A program made the translations under genes and the position numbers. The notes under the pieces are model-generated. The model made no database searches. It had not been told where the DNA came from and worked only from the letters and a program-made list of their open reading frames with translations. DNA of 64,000 nucleotides from VXYL01 sp965243095 (GTDB lineage Bacteria; Pseudomonadota; Gammaproteobacteria; Pseudomonadales; Azotimanducaceae), in contig OZ251530.1 in assembly GCA_965243095.1 (NCBI GenBank), positions 3,844,001 to 3,908,000 of the forward strand, given 5' to 3'. Shown here one piece after another: positions 8,246-16,639 of the stretch (position 1 is the first letter of the stretch; each line of letters begins with the position of its first letter).

Positions 8246-9090
8246 CGGACGCGACCGCACAGCAATCCGCGGCCGCCCCGGGCCGCAACGCCGCCGAGGC
8301 GCCGGCGGTGGTGCGTGGCCAGGTGCTGCGGGATCTGCCGGCGGATTTGTACATCCCGCCGGAAGCGCTGCGCGTCATCCTGGATGCGTTCGAAGGGCCG
8401 CTGGATCTGCTGCTCTACCTCATCCGCCGCCAAAATCTCGACATCCTCGACATCGAGGTGGCCGAAATCACCGATCAGTACCTGCACTACATCGACTTGA
8501 TGAAGACGCTGGAGCTGGACTTGGCCGCCGAATACCTGTTGATGGCGGCGACGCTGGCGGAGATCAAATCGCGGCTCATGCTGCCGCAGCCGCGCAGCGA
8601 CGAAGAGGCCAGCGAAGACCCGCGCGCCGAACTGGTGCGCCGCCTGCAGGAGTACGAGCGCTTCAAGATCGCCGCCGAACGCCTCGACGCGCTGCCGCGC
8701 CTGGAGCGCGACCTGCACGTCGCCCACGCCGCCAAACCCGAACTCGCCCAGCGGCGCCTGCACCCGGAGGTGGATCGCCGCGAACTGCTCATGGCGTTCG
8801 CCGAAGTGATGCACCGCGCCGAGCTCGTGCAGAGCCACAGCGTGAGTTTCGAGGGGCTTTCGGTGCGCGAGCGGATGTCCGAGGTGTTGGCGCGGGTGGC
8901 CAAGTCTCCCGGTTTCGTGCCGTTCGCGTCCTTGTTCGACGTGACGGAGGGCCGCGCCGGCGTGGTGGTAACTTTCCTCGCGCTCATGGAACTGCTGCGC
9001 GAGTCGCTGTTGGAACTGGCGCAAACCGAGCCGTTCGCGCCCATCTACGTGCGCCCGGCGGCCGCCGCCACGCGCACCGGCACCGCCTGA
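8242..9090 (+). CDS. scpA: Segregation and condensation protein A
   Basis: A 282-residue kleisin subunit that bridges the SMC heads in the SMC-ScpAB condensin. The N-terminal half contains the family signature FEGPLDLLLYLIRRQNLDILDI around residues 51-72 and the helix EYLLMAATLAEIKSRLMLP. The C-terminal winged-helix part, VVTFLALMELLRES, binds SMC. An acidic linker (DEEASEDPRAE) separates them. The GTG start overlaps the trpS stop by 4 bases, and the stop shares its last base with the ATG of scpB. Confidence 0.95.
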   Translation: MTDATAQQSAAAPGRNAAEAPAVVRGQVLRDLPADLYIPPEALRVILDAFEGPLDLLLYLIRRQNLDILDIEVAEITDQYLHYIDLMKTLELDLAAEYLLMAATLAEIKSRLMLPQPRSDEEASEDPRAELVRRLQEYERFKIAAERLDALPRLERDLHVAHAAKPELAQRRLHPEVDRRELLMAFAEVMHRAELVQSHSVSFEGLSVRERMSEVLARVAKSPGFVPFASLFDVTEGRAGVVVTFLALMELLRESLLELAQTEPFAPIYVRPAAAATRTGTA

Positions 9091-9806
9091 TGCACGGCGA
9101 CCAAGTCAAACGCATCGTGGAGGCGGCGCTGCTGGTTGCGGACGAGCCGCTGAGCGTGGATCGGCTGCTGGGGCTGTTCACCGAGGCGGAACTCGCACCC
9201 GCCGCCGAGGAAGCCAGTGAGGCGGACGAGGCGGCAGATACGCCAGACGACCAGACCAGCCCGCGGGCCGTCGTGCGCACCGCCTTGGACGCCATCGAGC
9301 GCGACGCCGAGGGCCGCGGCTACGAACTGGCGCGCATCGCCAACGGCTATCGGCTGCAAGTGCGCCAAGAATTGAGCGCGTGGGTGAGCCGCCTATTCGA
9401 CGAGCGGCCGCCGCGCTATTCGCGGGCGCTCTTGGAAACGCTGGCGCTCATCGTGTACCGGCAACCCATCACCCGCGGCGAAGTGGAGGACGTGCGCGGC
9501 GTCGCCGTGAGCGCATCGATCATGCGCACGCTGCTGGAGCGCGGCTGGATCCGCGCCGTGGGCCAGCGCGAAACGCCCGGCCGCCCCACCATGTACGGCA
9601 CCACGCGGGCGTTCCTGAGCTACTTCAATCTGCGCAGCCTGAGCGAACTGCCGCCGCTCGACGAGATCAAGTCGCTCATCGAACCGGCGTTGGAGCAAGC
9701 CGATGCGGACAACGCCGGCGAGGAACCCGAGGCGCCGGAAGCGGCAGAGGACGCCACCAATTCCTCCAACGTGGTGCGCCTGCCCACCGCCGACGACGCC
9801 GGATAG
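9090..9806 (+). CDS. scpB: Segregation and condensation protein B
   Basis: A 238-residue winged-helix partner of ScpA in the SMC condensin. It begins HGDQVKRIVEAALLVADEPLS, the usual ScpB opening, and has LLETLALIVYRQPITRGEVEDVRG followed by LLERGWIRAVGQRETPGRP and a YGTT motif, matching the two winged-helix domains. An acidic insert (residues about 35-60) and a C-terminal acidic tail are extra. It starts at ATG 9090 inside the scpA stop codon (TGATG), so the two are coupled. Confidence 0.94.
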   Translation: MHGDQVKRIVEAALLVADEPLSVDRLLGLFTEAELAPAAEEASEADEAADTPDDQTSPRAVVRTALDAIERDAEGRGYELARIANGYRLQVRQELSAWVSRLFDERPPRYSRALLETLALIVYRQPITRGEVEDVRGVAVSASIMRTLLERGWIRAVGQRETPGRPTMYGTTRAFLSYFNLRSLSELPPLDEIKSLIEPALEQADADNAGEEPEAPEAAEDATNSSNVVRLPTADDAG

Positions 9807-9836
9807 CGTGTCCGCGAACCTCCGCTGGTTGTTTTT

Positions 9837-10652
9837 ATGAGCGAGAAACTGCAAAAGGCCCTCGCTGGGCAAGGCCTCGGTTCCCGCCGCGAGATGGAGC
9901 GGTGGATCGCCGCCGGTCGCGTCGTGGTGAACGGCCAAGTGGCGGGGATCGGCACCCGGGTCAAGCGTCGAGACGACATCCGTGTCGATGGGCGCAGGCT
10001 TGCCCCGGTGCGCCCGGCCGCCATGCGCGTCTTGCTGCTGAACAAACGCGCCGGGGTGATCGTCTCCAGGCGGGATCCGCAGGGACGCGCGTCGGTGTTC
10101 GACGACTTGCCGCCCTTGCCCGCAAGCCGCTGGCTGTCGGTTGGACGCCTCGACATCAACACCACGGGTCTGCTGCTGCTCACCAACAGCGGCGATCTGG
10201 CGCACAAGCTGGCGCATCCGAGCACCGGCATCGACCGCGAGTACGCCGTGCGCGTCAACGGGCTGCTTGACGACGAGGCGTTGCGCTCGCTCAAGGCGGG
10301 CGTGGAGGTCGATGGGGCGGAACAGCGCTTCAGCGACGTTCGCTACTACAACGGCAAGGGCGCCAACCATTGGTATCATGTGGTGTTGCTTGAAGGTCGC
10401 AACCGCGAGGTGCGCCGCTTGTTCGCCGCGGTCGGTGTCGAAGCGACGCGCTTGAAGCGGGTGCGCTACGGGCCCGTGGTGTTGCCGCCGTGGTTGCCGC
10501 GGGGCACGCGGGTCGAACTCGGCGGGGACGATGTGGCGGCGCTCGCGGAGATGGTCGGCTTGACCGCGGGGAGGCGCCGGCGGCGCGGGTCGCAACAAGA
10601 AGAGCGGTCGGTGCTCATCCCGTACCCGTCGCTTCCCGGACCGACGGCGTAG
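9837..10652 (+). CDS. rluB: 23S rRNA pseudouridine synthase, RluB/RsuA family
   Basis: A 271-residue RNA-modifying enzyme. The N-terminal S4 RNA-binding domain (LQKALAGQGLGSRREMERWIAAGRV, residues 4-28) is followed by the catalytic domain with GRLDINTTGLLLLTNSG, whose aspartate is the nucleophile, and by EGRNREVRRLF. RluB modifies U2605 of 23S rRNA. The scpB-rluB adjacency supports RluB over other family members. The C-terminus carries a short basic tail (GRRRRRG). It starts 30 bases after scpB. Confidence 0.92.
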   Translation: MSEKLQKALAGQGLGSRREMERWIAAGRVVVNGQVAGIGTRVKRRDDIRVDGRRLAPVRPAAMRVLLLNKRAGVIVSRRDPQGRASVFDDLPPLPASRWLSVGRLDINTTGLLLLTNSGDLAHKLAHPSTGIDREYAVRVNGLLDDEALRSLKAGVEVDGAEQRFSDVRYYNGKGANHWYHVVLLEGRNREVRRLFAAVGVEATRLKRVRYGPVVLPPWLPRGTRVELGGDDVAALAEMVGLTAGRRRRRGSQQEERSVLIPYPSLPGPTA

Positions 10653-10700
10653 CGGCAAGCGGCGTTCGCGATCATTCATCCACATCGAGGAGACAAACCG

Positions 10701-12833
10701 ATGCCGAATCAACAAGCCGTCCGCGCCGTGCTCGACAAAGCGCGCGCCGAGAATCGCCCGGCGCTGAGCGCGGCCGAAGCCAAGATCGTCTGCGACGCCT
10801 ACGGCATCGCCACGCCCGCCGAAGGCGTCGCCGGCTCGGCGGACGAAAGCGGCGAATTGGCGGATCGCGTCGGCTATCCGGTGGTGATGAAGATCGTCTC
10901 GCCGGACATCCTGCACAAGACGGACGCCGGCGGTGTGGTCGCGGGCGTGGCCGACCGAGCCGCGGCTCGGCGCGCCTACGACGACATCGTCGCCGCCGCC
11001 AAACACCACGACCCGAACGCGCGCATCGACGGCGTGTTGGTGCAGCGGCAGTTGGAAGCCGCGCAGGAAGTCATCGTCGGCGCCGCCACCGACCCCACCT
11101 TCGGCAAACTGGTCGCCTTCGGTTTGGGCGGCGTGCTGGTGGAGGTGCTGCGCGACGTGACGTTCCGCCTCGCCCCCACCACCCGCGAACACGCCGCGGC
11201 GATGCTGCGCGAGATCGCCGGCGCCGCCATTCTCGACGGCGTGCGCGGCCAGTCTGGCGTGGATAAAGACGCGCTGGCGAACTTGATCGTGCAGGTTGGC
11301 CAGTTGGTGGACGACTTCCCGGAGATCGCCGAACTGGATCTGAATCCGGTGTTCGCCACCGCGGACAGCGCCACGGCGGTGGACGTGCGCGTGCTGTTGT
11401 CATTCGATGCTGCCGCACCGCGCCCGCGGCCAAGCCGCGAGGAGATCCTCGCCGCCATGACGCGCATCATGCAGCCGAACGCGGTGGCCGTCATCGGCGC
11501 CTCGGCCGGCGAGGGCAAGATCGGCAACTCGGTGATGTGCAACCTCATCGACGGCGGTTTCGAGGGCGCCATCCACCCCATCCACCCGAAAGCCGACGAG
11601 ATCCTCGGCCGCAAGTGCTACGCCAGCGTCGCCGACGTGCCCGGCGACGTGGACGTGGCGGTGTTCTGCATCCCGGCCGCGCTGGTGGCCGGCGCCTTGG
11701 CCGAATGTGGCGCCAAAGGCGTGCCGGGGGCGGTGCTCATTCCCTCCGGCTTCGCGGAAATCGGCGAGCACGAGCTGCAAGCGGAGGTGGTGCGCGTGGC
11801 GCGGGAGAACAACGTGCGCCTGATGGGGCCGAACATCTACGGCTTCTACTACACCCACAAGAACCTCTGCGCCACGTTCTGCACGCCGTACACCGAGCGC
11901 GGCCAGGTGGCGCTTTCGTCGCAATCCGGCGGCGTCGGCATGGCCATCGTGGGCTTCAGCCGCTCGGCCAAGATGGGAGTTTCCGCCATCGTCGGCTTGG
12001 GCAACAAGGCGGACATCGACGAGGACGACCTGCTGACGTTCTTCGAGCAGGACCCCAACACCAGCGTCGTCGCCATGCACGTGGAGGACTTGAAAGACGG
12101 CCGCGCCTTCGCCGAGGTGGCGGCGCGGGTGAGCAAGACCAAGCCGGTGGTGGTGTTGAAGGCCGGCCGCACCAGCATGGGCGCCCGCGCCGCCAACTCG
12201 CACACCGGCGCGCTGGCCGGCGACGACCGCGTGTACGACGCGGTGCTGCGGCAAAGCGGCGTCATCCGCGCCCGCAGCTTGAACGACATGCTGGAGTTCG
12301 CGCGCGGCCTGCAGGCGCTGCCCACGCCGAAGGGCGAGAACGTGTTGATTCTCACCGGCGCCGGCGGTTCCGGCGTGCTGCTTTCGGACGCCTGCGTGGA
12401 CAACGACCTCGCGCTGATGCCCATGCCGGAGGACTTGGACGCCGCCTTCCGCGAGTTCATCCCGCCGTTCGGCGCGGCCGGCAATCCGGTGGACATCACC
12501 GGCGGCGAACCGCCGACCACCTACCGCGCCACCATCGACTTGGCGTTGCGCGAAAGCCGCGTTCACGCCTTGGTGCTGGGCTATTGGCACACCATCATCA
12601 CGCCGCCGATGGTGTTCGCGGAGCTTCTGGGGGACGCGGTCGCGACGGCGCGGGAGGCCGGCAACGACAAGCCGGTGGTGGCGTCGCTGGTGGGCGACGT
12701 GGAGATCGAACAGGCCTGCGACTACCTGATGGAACGCAACATCCTCGCCTACCCGTACACCGCCGAAAAGCCGGTGGCGGTGCTCGGCGCGAAGTACCGC
12801 TGGGCGCGTGGCGCGGGGTTGATTCCGGGATAA
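10701..12833 (+). CDS. ADP-forming acetate/acyl-CoA ligase
   Basis: A 710-residue acyl-CoA synthetase (NDP-forming). Domain order is ATP-grasp (about residues 10-235), CoA-binding Rossmann domain (from about 254, with VAVIGASAGEGKIGNS) and succinyl-CoA-ligase-like domains. The phosphohistidine loop SHTGALAGDD is near residue 500, and SQSGGVGMAI is near 412. It would interconvert an acyl-CoA plus ADP and phosphate with the free acid, CoA and ATP; the substrate cannot be read. Putting ATP-grasp first reverses the order found in many archaeal enzymes but is a known bacterial fused form. The start is well supported by GAGGAG about 8 bases upstream of ATG 10701. It ends only 10 bases from the convergent VOC gene. 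Confidence 0.9.
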   Translation: MPNQQAVRAVLDKARAENRPALSAAEAKIVCDAYGIATPAEGVAGSADESGELADRVGYPVVMKIVSPDILHKTDAGGVVAGVADRAAARRAYDDIVAAAKHHDPNARIDGVLVQRQLEAAQEVIVGAATDPTFGKLVAFGLGGVLVEVLRDVTFRLAPTTREHAAAMLREIAGAAILDGVRGQSGVDKDALANLIVQVGQLVDDFPEIAELDLNPVFATADSATAVDVRVLLSFDAAAPRPRPSREEILAAMTRIMQPNAVAVIGASAGEGKIGNSVMCNLIDGGFEGAIHPIHPKADEILGRKCYASVADVPGDVDVAVFCIPAALVAGALAECGAKGVPGAVLIPSGFAEIGEHELQAEVVRVARENNVRLMGPNIYGFYYTHKNLCATFCTPYTERGQVALSSQSGGVGMAIVGFSRSAKMGVSAIVGLGNKADIDEDDLLTFFEQDPNTSVVAMHVEDLKDGRAFAEVAARVSKTKPVVVLKAGRTSMGARAANSHTGALAGDDRVYDAVLRQSGVIRARSLNDMLEFARGLQALPTPKGENVLILTGAGGSGVLLSDACVDNDLALMPMPEDLDAAFREFIPPFGAAGNPVDITGGEPPTTYRATIDLALRESRVHALVLGYWHTIITPPMVFAELLGDAVATAREAGNDKPVVASLVGDVEIEQACDYLMERNILAYPYTAEKPVAVLGAKYRWARGAGLIPG

Positions 12834-12843
12834 CGCGTCCTCG

Positions 12844-13635
12844 TCAGGCGGAGTCGGGGAGCGGTGCGCCGAAGGCCAAGCGGTGGCCTTGGGGCGTGGC
12901 GATGGTGAAGTCGCGCAAGCCGTAGGGCTCGTCTTGCGGCTCGCGCAGCACCGTGACGCCGCGGGCGGCGAACTCGGCGTGCAGCGCGTCGGCATCGCCG
13001 ACGAACACGTAGCCATCGCCTTCGAAGCTCGGCCGTTCGCTTAAGAACACCGGCCGGCGGCGGATCTGCAAATGCACGCCCGCGCCTTCGCGGAAGACGA
13101 TGGCGTACACGGCGTCGCCTTCCCCGGGCGGGCGCAGCACGCCGCCGGGACAGTCGAAACCGAGCGCGGTCGCGAACCAGTCGGCGGCGGCTTGGACATC
13201 GCGGCAGCCCAACACCGGGGCGGCCTCTCGCACCGGCGCGGCGTCGGATGTCCGGGCGTTATGGCCGCGCTCGGCGCCAAAAGCCAGCCGGTGCCCGTCG
13301 CCGTCGCGCACCACCAGCTCGCGCAGGCCGTAGGGCATGTCTTGCGGCGGCTGCAAGATCAAAGCGCCGGCGGCGCGGAACTCCTCGTGCAAGGCGTCCG
13401 CGTCCCGCACATAGAAGTACGCGCTGCGCTCGTAATCCCCGCGCGCCGCGGCCCACACGTTGCGGCGCCGGATCTGCAGGTGCAACTGCGCTTCGCCGCA
13501 CCGCACCACCGCGTACACGCGGGCGTCTTCGGGCCCGTACACCCCCGTCGGGGCAAAGCCCAGCTTGCCGGTGTAGTAGTCGAGCGCGGCCGCCACGTCG
13601 CGCACACCGAGCGTCGGCGCGGTTTCCCAACCCAT
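12844..13635 (-). CDS. Two-domain VOC (glyoxalase/bleomycin-resistance-like) protein
   Basis: 263 residues made of two VOC domains that resemble each other, about 1-125 and 140-260. Each carries the YxFVxDADALHxEF and PYGLRxxxxxDxxGHRLAFG patterns, so the gene arose by internal duplication. The family includes glyoxalase I, dioxygenases and drug-binding proteins; metal ligands cannot be assigned with confidence and no substrate is evident. ATG 13635 is preferred over upstream starts because AGGAG stands 8 bases before it. The frame remains open to 13719, but the extra 28 residues look non-coding. Confidence 0.85.
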   Translation of the reverse strand: MGWETAPTLGVRDVAAALDYYTGKLGFAPTGVYGPEDARVYAVVRCGEAQLHLQIRRRNVWAAARGDYERSAYFYVRDADALHEEFRAAGALILQPPQDMPYGLRELVVRDGDGHRLAFGAERGHNARTSDAAPVREAAPVLGCRDVQAAADWFATALGFDCPGGVLRPPGEGDAVYAIVFREGAGVHLQIRRRPVFLSERPSFEGDGYVFVGDADALHAEFAARGVTVLREPQDEPYGLRDFTIATPQGHRLAFGAPLPDSA

Positions 13636-13751
13636 GTAGGCGTCTCCTAATCGTTCGCGGTTCGCGTTAGTGTAGCGTTCGTAGTCGGACGCCTCGGTCG
13701 GGCTTGGGCTTGGGGGCATTGGTTTGTTGGATTGCGTAGGAGGGGTTCGCG

Positions 13752-14246
13752 ATGTCGCGCGTCAACTTCGTGCTTGGTTTGGCTCTGGGCGTGGTGGCGG
13801 GGCTCTTTGGCGGCTTCGCGGTGGGCATCGCGTTGTTTCCCTACCTGTTTCCGCCCCCGGAGGTAAACGAGGCGCTCGTGGGCAAAACCGAAACGGACGT
13901 GATCGGCCGCGCCACCTTCATTCACGCCAACCCGCGCGACCCCATCCACTACGGACGCGGCACGGCCACCGTGTATCGAGACGTGGTGCGCTTGGAGGCG
14001 GATTTCGAGGTGGGCCCGGGGCCGAAGTTCCACGTCTATCTGGTGCCGGAGGCCAACATCACGCCGGATACGGAGGTCGAGGACACGATGTTCGTGGATT
14101 TGGGCCGTCTCAAGGCGTTCTCCGGCAGCCAAAACTACGCCGTGCCCGCCGGCGTGGATCCGAGCGCTTACGACACGCTGGTGATTTGGTGCGAACAGTT
14201 CAACGTGCTCATCTCGCCGGCGCCCATCCGTCTGGCGAACATGTAA
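13752..14246 (+). CDS. DM13-domain protein with N-terminal membrane anchor
   Basis: A 164-residue exported or membrane-tethered protein. Residues 6-34 form one hydrophobic anchor rich in Gly/Ala. The rest is a DM13 domain, recognised from GRGTATVYRDVVRLEADFEV, the FHVYLVPEA segment and the closing VIWCEQFNVLISPAPI with its single conserved cysteine. DM13 domains are proposed to take part in extracytoplasmic electron transfer or redox; the partner is unknown. GGAGGGG lies about 8 bases before the ATG. It is divergent from the VOC gene. Confidence 0.82.
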   Translation: MSRVNFVLGLALGVVAGLFGGFAVGIALFPYLFPPPEVNEALVGKTETDVIGRATFIHANPRDPIHYGRGTATVYRDVVRLEADFEVGPGPKFHVYLVPEANITPDTEVEDTMFVDLGRLKAFSGSQNYAVPAGVDPSAYDTLVIWCEQFNVLISPAPIRLANM

Positions 14247-14483
14247 CGCGCCTGCCGGGGCGCACCCAGCGGTGTGCGTGCCGGTGAAAAAAATGCGTCA
14301 TCATCTTTGAGAGTTTGCCGCGGCTCGCAACTCGTTGTCCGCCAAGCAATTTGCGCCTCGGAAGTGTTCGGGTACTCGTACACATATGTACTATCTTATT
14401 GATTTGGAACAATTTTTTTCCACACCCCCAAGAAAAAGGGTGTAGGATGTTGTCGTTGACACACTGGCCTAGGAGAACCAACG
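14247..14483. other. AT-richer intergenic region before the Uma2 pair
   Basis: 237 bases, noticeably more AT-rich in 14380-14450 than the flanks. It contains a near-palindrome around GTACACATATGTAC (about 14379-14392), a T-run, and a hairpin ACACCC/GGGTGT (14422-14427 with 14438-14443, 10-base loop). None of these forms a standard terminator. AGGAG about 9 bases before ATG 14484 is the ribosome site of the next gene. Confidence 0.4.
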
Positions 14484-15512
14484 ATGCGCCAACAAACCCA
14501 ACCCCGCAGCCGGGCACGCAAACCCGCGGAGCGCCGCGCCGCCGCGAACGGCGCTGCCGTCCCGGCCGCGCCGAAACCGACGCCCGGCCCGCCGCTGGCC
14601 GAGCTCCACTTCGACGGCGACTACCGGCGCATGACCATGTCCGCCCAAGAGCGGCGGGACTACGAAGGCCATCTGGAGTTCTGGGACCGCGCCACGCAAA
14701 CGGCCTTGGAAGTGCGCGAAGTCAGCCTGCAGCACGAGTATCCGCCGCACAAGCTCGCGGGGCTGCTGGAGCGCATCGCGCTGGTGCGCGGGAAGCCCAT
14801 CGTCTGCTTCGGCATGATGAGCCTGCACCTGCTCGGCGAGGACGGCGAGACCGAGCGCATGATGGAGCCGGACCAATCGTTGTACCTGCAGCCGGAGCGC
14901 GTCGCGCTGCGGGGATGGTCGCAGCGGATGACGGTGGGCAGCACCCCGTACCCGGATGTGGTGGTGGAGGTGGACAACACCACGGACATCCGCCGGAGCA
15001 AGCTGAAGCTGTACGAGGCGTGGCGCTTTCCCGAGCTGTGGGTGGAGGTGCCCGACGCCTCGCCGCGGCCGGCCAAGTGGCACGGCCTCACCATCCGCGT
15101 CTTGAAAGGCAAGGAGTACGAGGAGGTGGCCGAGAGCAAGGCGTTTCCGGGCTGGACCGCCGCGGACATCCACACCGCGTTGAACGAGGTGGGTACTTCG
15201 GAACGCACCAACGCCATTCTGATGCGCGTGGGCGCAGCGCTCGGCGAGTGCGAGGGCACCGGCCCGGATGACGACCCGCTGTTGCGCGAACTACGCCGCC
15301 AAGCGGCGTTTCAAGCCCGCGCCGCCGAGCTGGAACGGCGGGCGGCCATGGTGCGCACCATGATGGCGGCCCGGGGCTTGGCCGTGCCGGCGAGTTTCCC
15401 GCTCGGAGTGCCGGGGTTCGCCAAAGCGAGCGGCGAGCGCGTCGCCGAAGCGGCCATGCGCTGCGCCGACTCGGCGGACTTCGGGGCCCGTTTGGACCAA
15501 TCCGGCCTCTAG
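14484..15512 (+). CDS. Uma2-like (PD-(D/E)XK fold) protein, first of tandem pair
   Basis: A 342-residue protein of the Uma2/DUF820 superfamily, whose fold is that of PD-(D/E)XK nucleases; no activity is established. Diagnostic segments are YPDVVVEVDNTTDIRRSKL (candidate acidic pair and Lys) and KLYEAWRFPELWVEVPD, followed by WHGLTIRVLKGKEYE. The N-terminus (1-35) is basic and disordered-looking. The C-terminal 90 residues have a charged helix and a PGFAKASGE segment that is conserved in the neighbour. The next gene (15556-16560) is a close paralogue 43 bases downstream. An AGGAG lies before the ATG. Confidence 0.78.
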   Translation: MRQQTQPRSRARKPAERRAAANGAAVPAAPKPTPGPPLAELHFDGDYRRMTMSAQERRDYEGHLEFWDRATQTALEVREVSLQHEYPPHKLAGLLERIALVRGKPIVCFGMMSLHLLGEDGETERMMEPDQSLYLQPERVALRGWSQRMTVGSTPYPDVVVEVDNTTDIRRSKLKLYEAWRFPELWVEVPDASPRPAKWHGLTIRVLKGKEYEEVAESKAFPGWTAADIHTALNEVGTSERTNAILMRVGAALGECEGTGPDDDPLLRELRRQAAFQARAAELERRAAMVRTMMAARGLAVPASFPLGVPGFAKASGERVAEAAMRCADSADFGARLDQSGL

Positions 15513-15555
15513 ACGGCCGCTCCGGAACGCGCAACCAACAAGCGAGGCGATAGCA

Positions 15556-16560
15556 ATGCAACAACAACACGAAACCCGCGGCCGCGAACGCCAAGCGAGC
15601 CGCGCCGCCGCCAATGGTGCCGCGCTGCAGCGGGTCGCGCCAAAGCCGACGCCCGGCCCGCCGCTCGCCGAGCTCCACTTCGACGGCGACTACCGGCGCC
15701 TGGCCATGTCCGCGCAGCAACGGGAATGCTACGACGGCCATCTGGAGCTGTGGGACCGCGCCACGCAGACGGCATTGGAAGTGCGTGAAGTCACCTTGCA
15801 GCACGAGTATCCGCGGCACAAGCTCGCGGGGCTGCTGGAGCGCATCGCGCTGGTGCGCGGCAAGCCCATCGTCTGCTTCGGCATGATGAGCCTGCACCTG
15901 CTCGGCGAGGACGGCAACACCGAGCGCATGATGGAGGCCGATCAGTCGCTGTACCTGCATCCGGAGCACGCCGAACTGCGCGGATGGGCGAAGCGGATGG
16001 AGGTGGGCGGCACCGAGTACCCGGACGTGGTGCTGGAGGTGGACAACACCACGGACATCCGCCGCGGCAAGCTGAAGCTGTACGAGGCGTGGCGCTTCCC
16101 CGAGTTGTGGGTGGAGGTGCCGGACACGTCGCCGCGGGCGGCCAAGTGGCACGGCCTCACCATCCGCGTCTTGAAGGGCAAGAAGTACGAGGAGGCGGCC
16201 GAGAGCAAGGCGTTTCCGGGTTGGACCGCCGCGGACATCCACACCGCGTTGAACGAGATGGGTACTTCGGAACGCACCAACGCCATTCTGATGCGCGTCG
16301 GCGCGGCGCTCGGGAAGCGCACCGGCACCGGCCCGGAAGACGACCCGCTGCTGCGCGAGCAGCGCCGCGAGGCAGCGTCGCAGGCCTGTGCGGCCATGGC
16401 GCGCACCGTGATGGCGGCGCGGGGTTTGGCCGTGGCGGCGGATTTCCCCCGCGGGGTGCCGGGGTTCGCCGAAGCGAGCGAAGAGAGCATCGCCGAAGCG
16501 GCCATGCGCTGCACCGACGCGGCGGATTTCACGGCCCGCTTGCGCCACGCTGGTCTCTAG
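15556..16560 (+). CDS. Uma2-like protein, second of tandem pair
   Basis: 334 residues, clearly a recent duplicate of the 14484-15512 product: long blocks are identical or nearly so (for example KPTPGPPLAELHFDGDYRR and AFPGWTAADIHTALNE). The same Uma2-type core is present, with YPDVVLEVDNTTDIRRGK and YEAWRFPELWVEVPD. Differences gather in the N-terminal tail and the last 70 residues. A short 43-base gap suggests co-transcription. The function of Uma2 proteins is unknown; nuclease activity is an inference from the fold. Confidence 0.78.
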   Translation: MQQQHETRGRERQASRAAANGAALQRVAPKPTPGPPLAELHFDGDYRRLAMSAQQRECYDGHLELWDRATQTALEVREVTLQHEYPRHKLAGLLERIALVRGKPIVCFGMMSLHLLGEDGNTERMMEADQSLYLHPEHAELRGWAKRMEVGGTEYPDVVLEVDNTTDIRRGKLKLYEAWRFPELWVEVPDTSPRAAKWHGLTIRVLKGKKYEEAAESKAFPGWTAADIHTALNEMGTSERTNAILMRVGAALGKRTGTGPEDDPLLREQRREAASQACAAMARTVMAARGLAVAADFPRGVPGFAEASEESIAEAAMRCTDAADFTARLRHAGL

Positions 16561-16639
16561 GCTGCCGAACATGTTCGCTACCACGAGGCGTTGGCCAGCC
16601 GCTGACACGGCGGGATCCGCTGCCGAGCCGAACGCATCG

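Noticed and set aside
14455..14460. TTGACA as a -35 box for the Uma2 pair
   Set aside because: A -10 at normal spacing would fall inside the ribosome-binding site and start codon.
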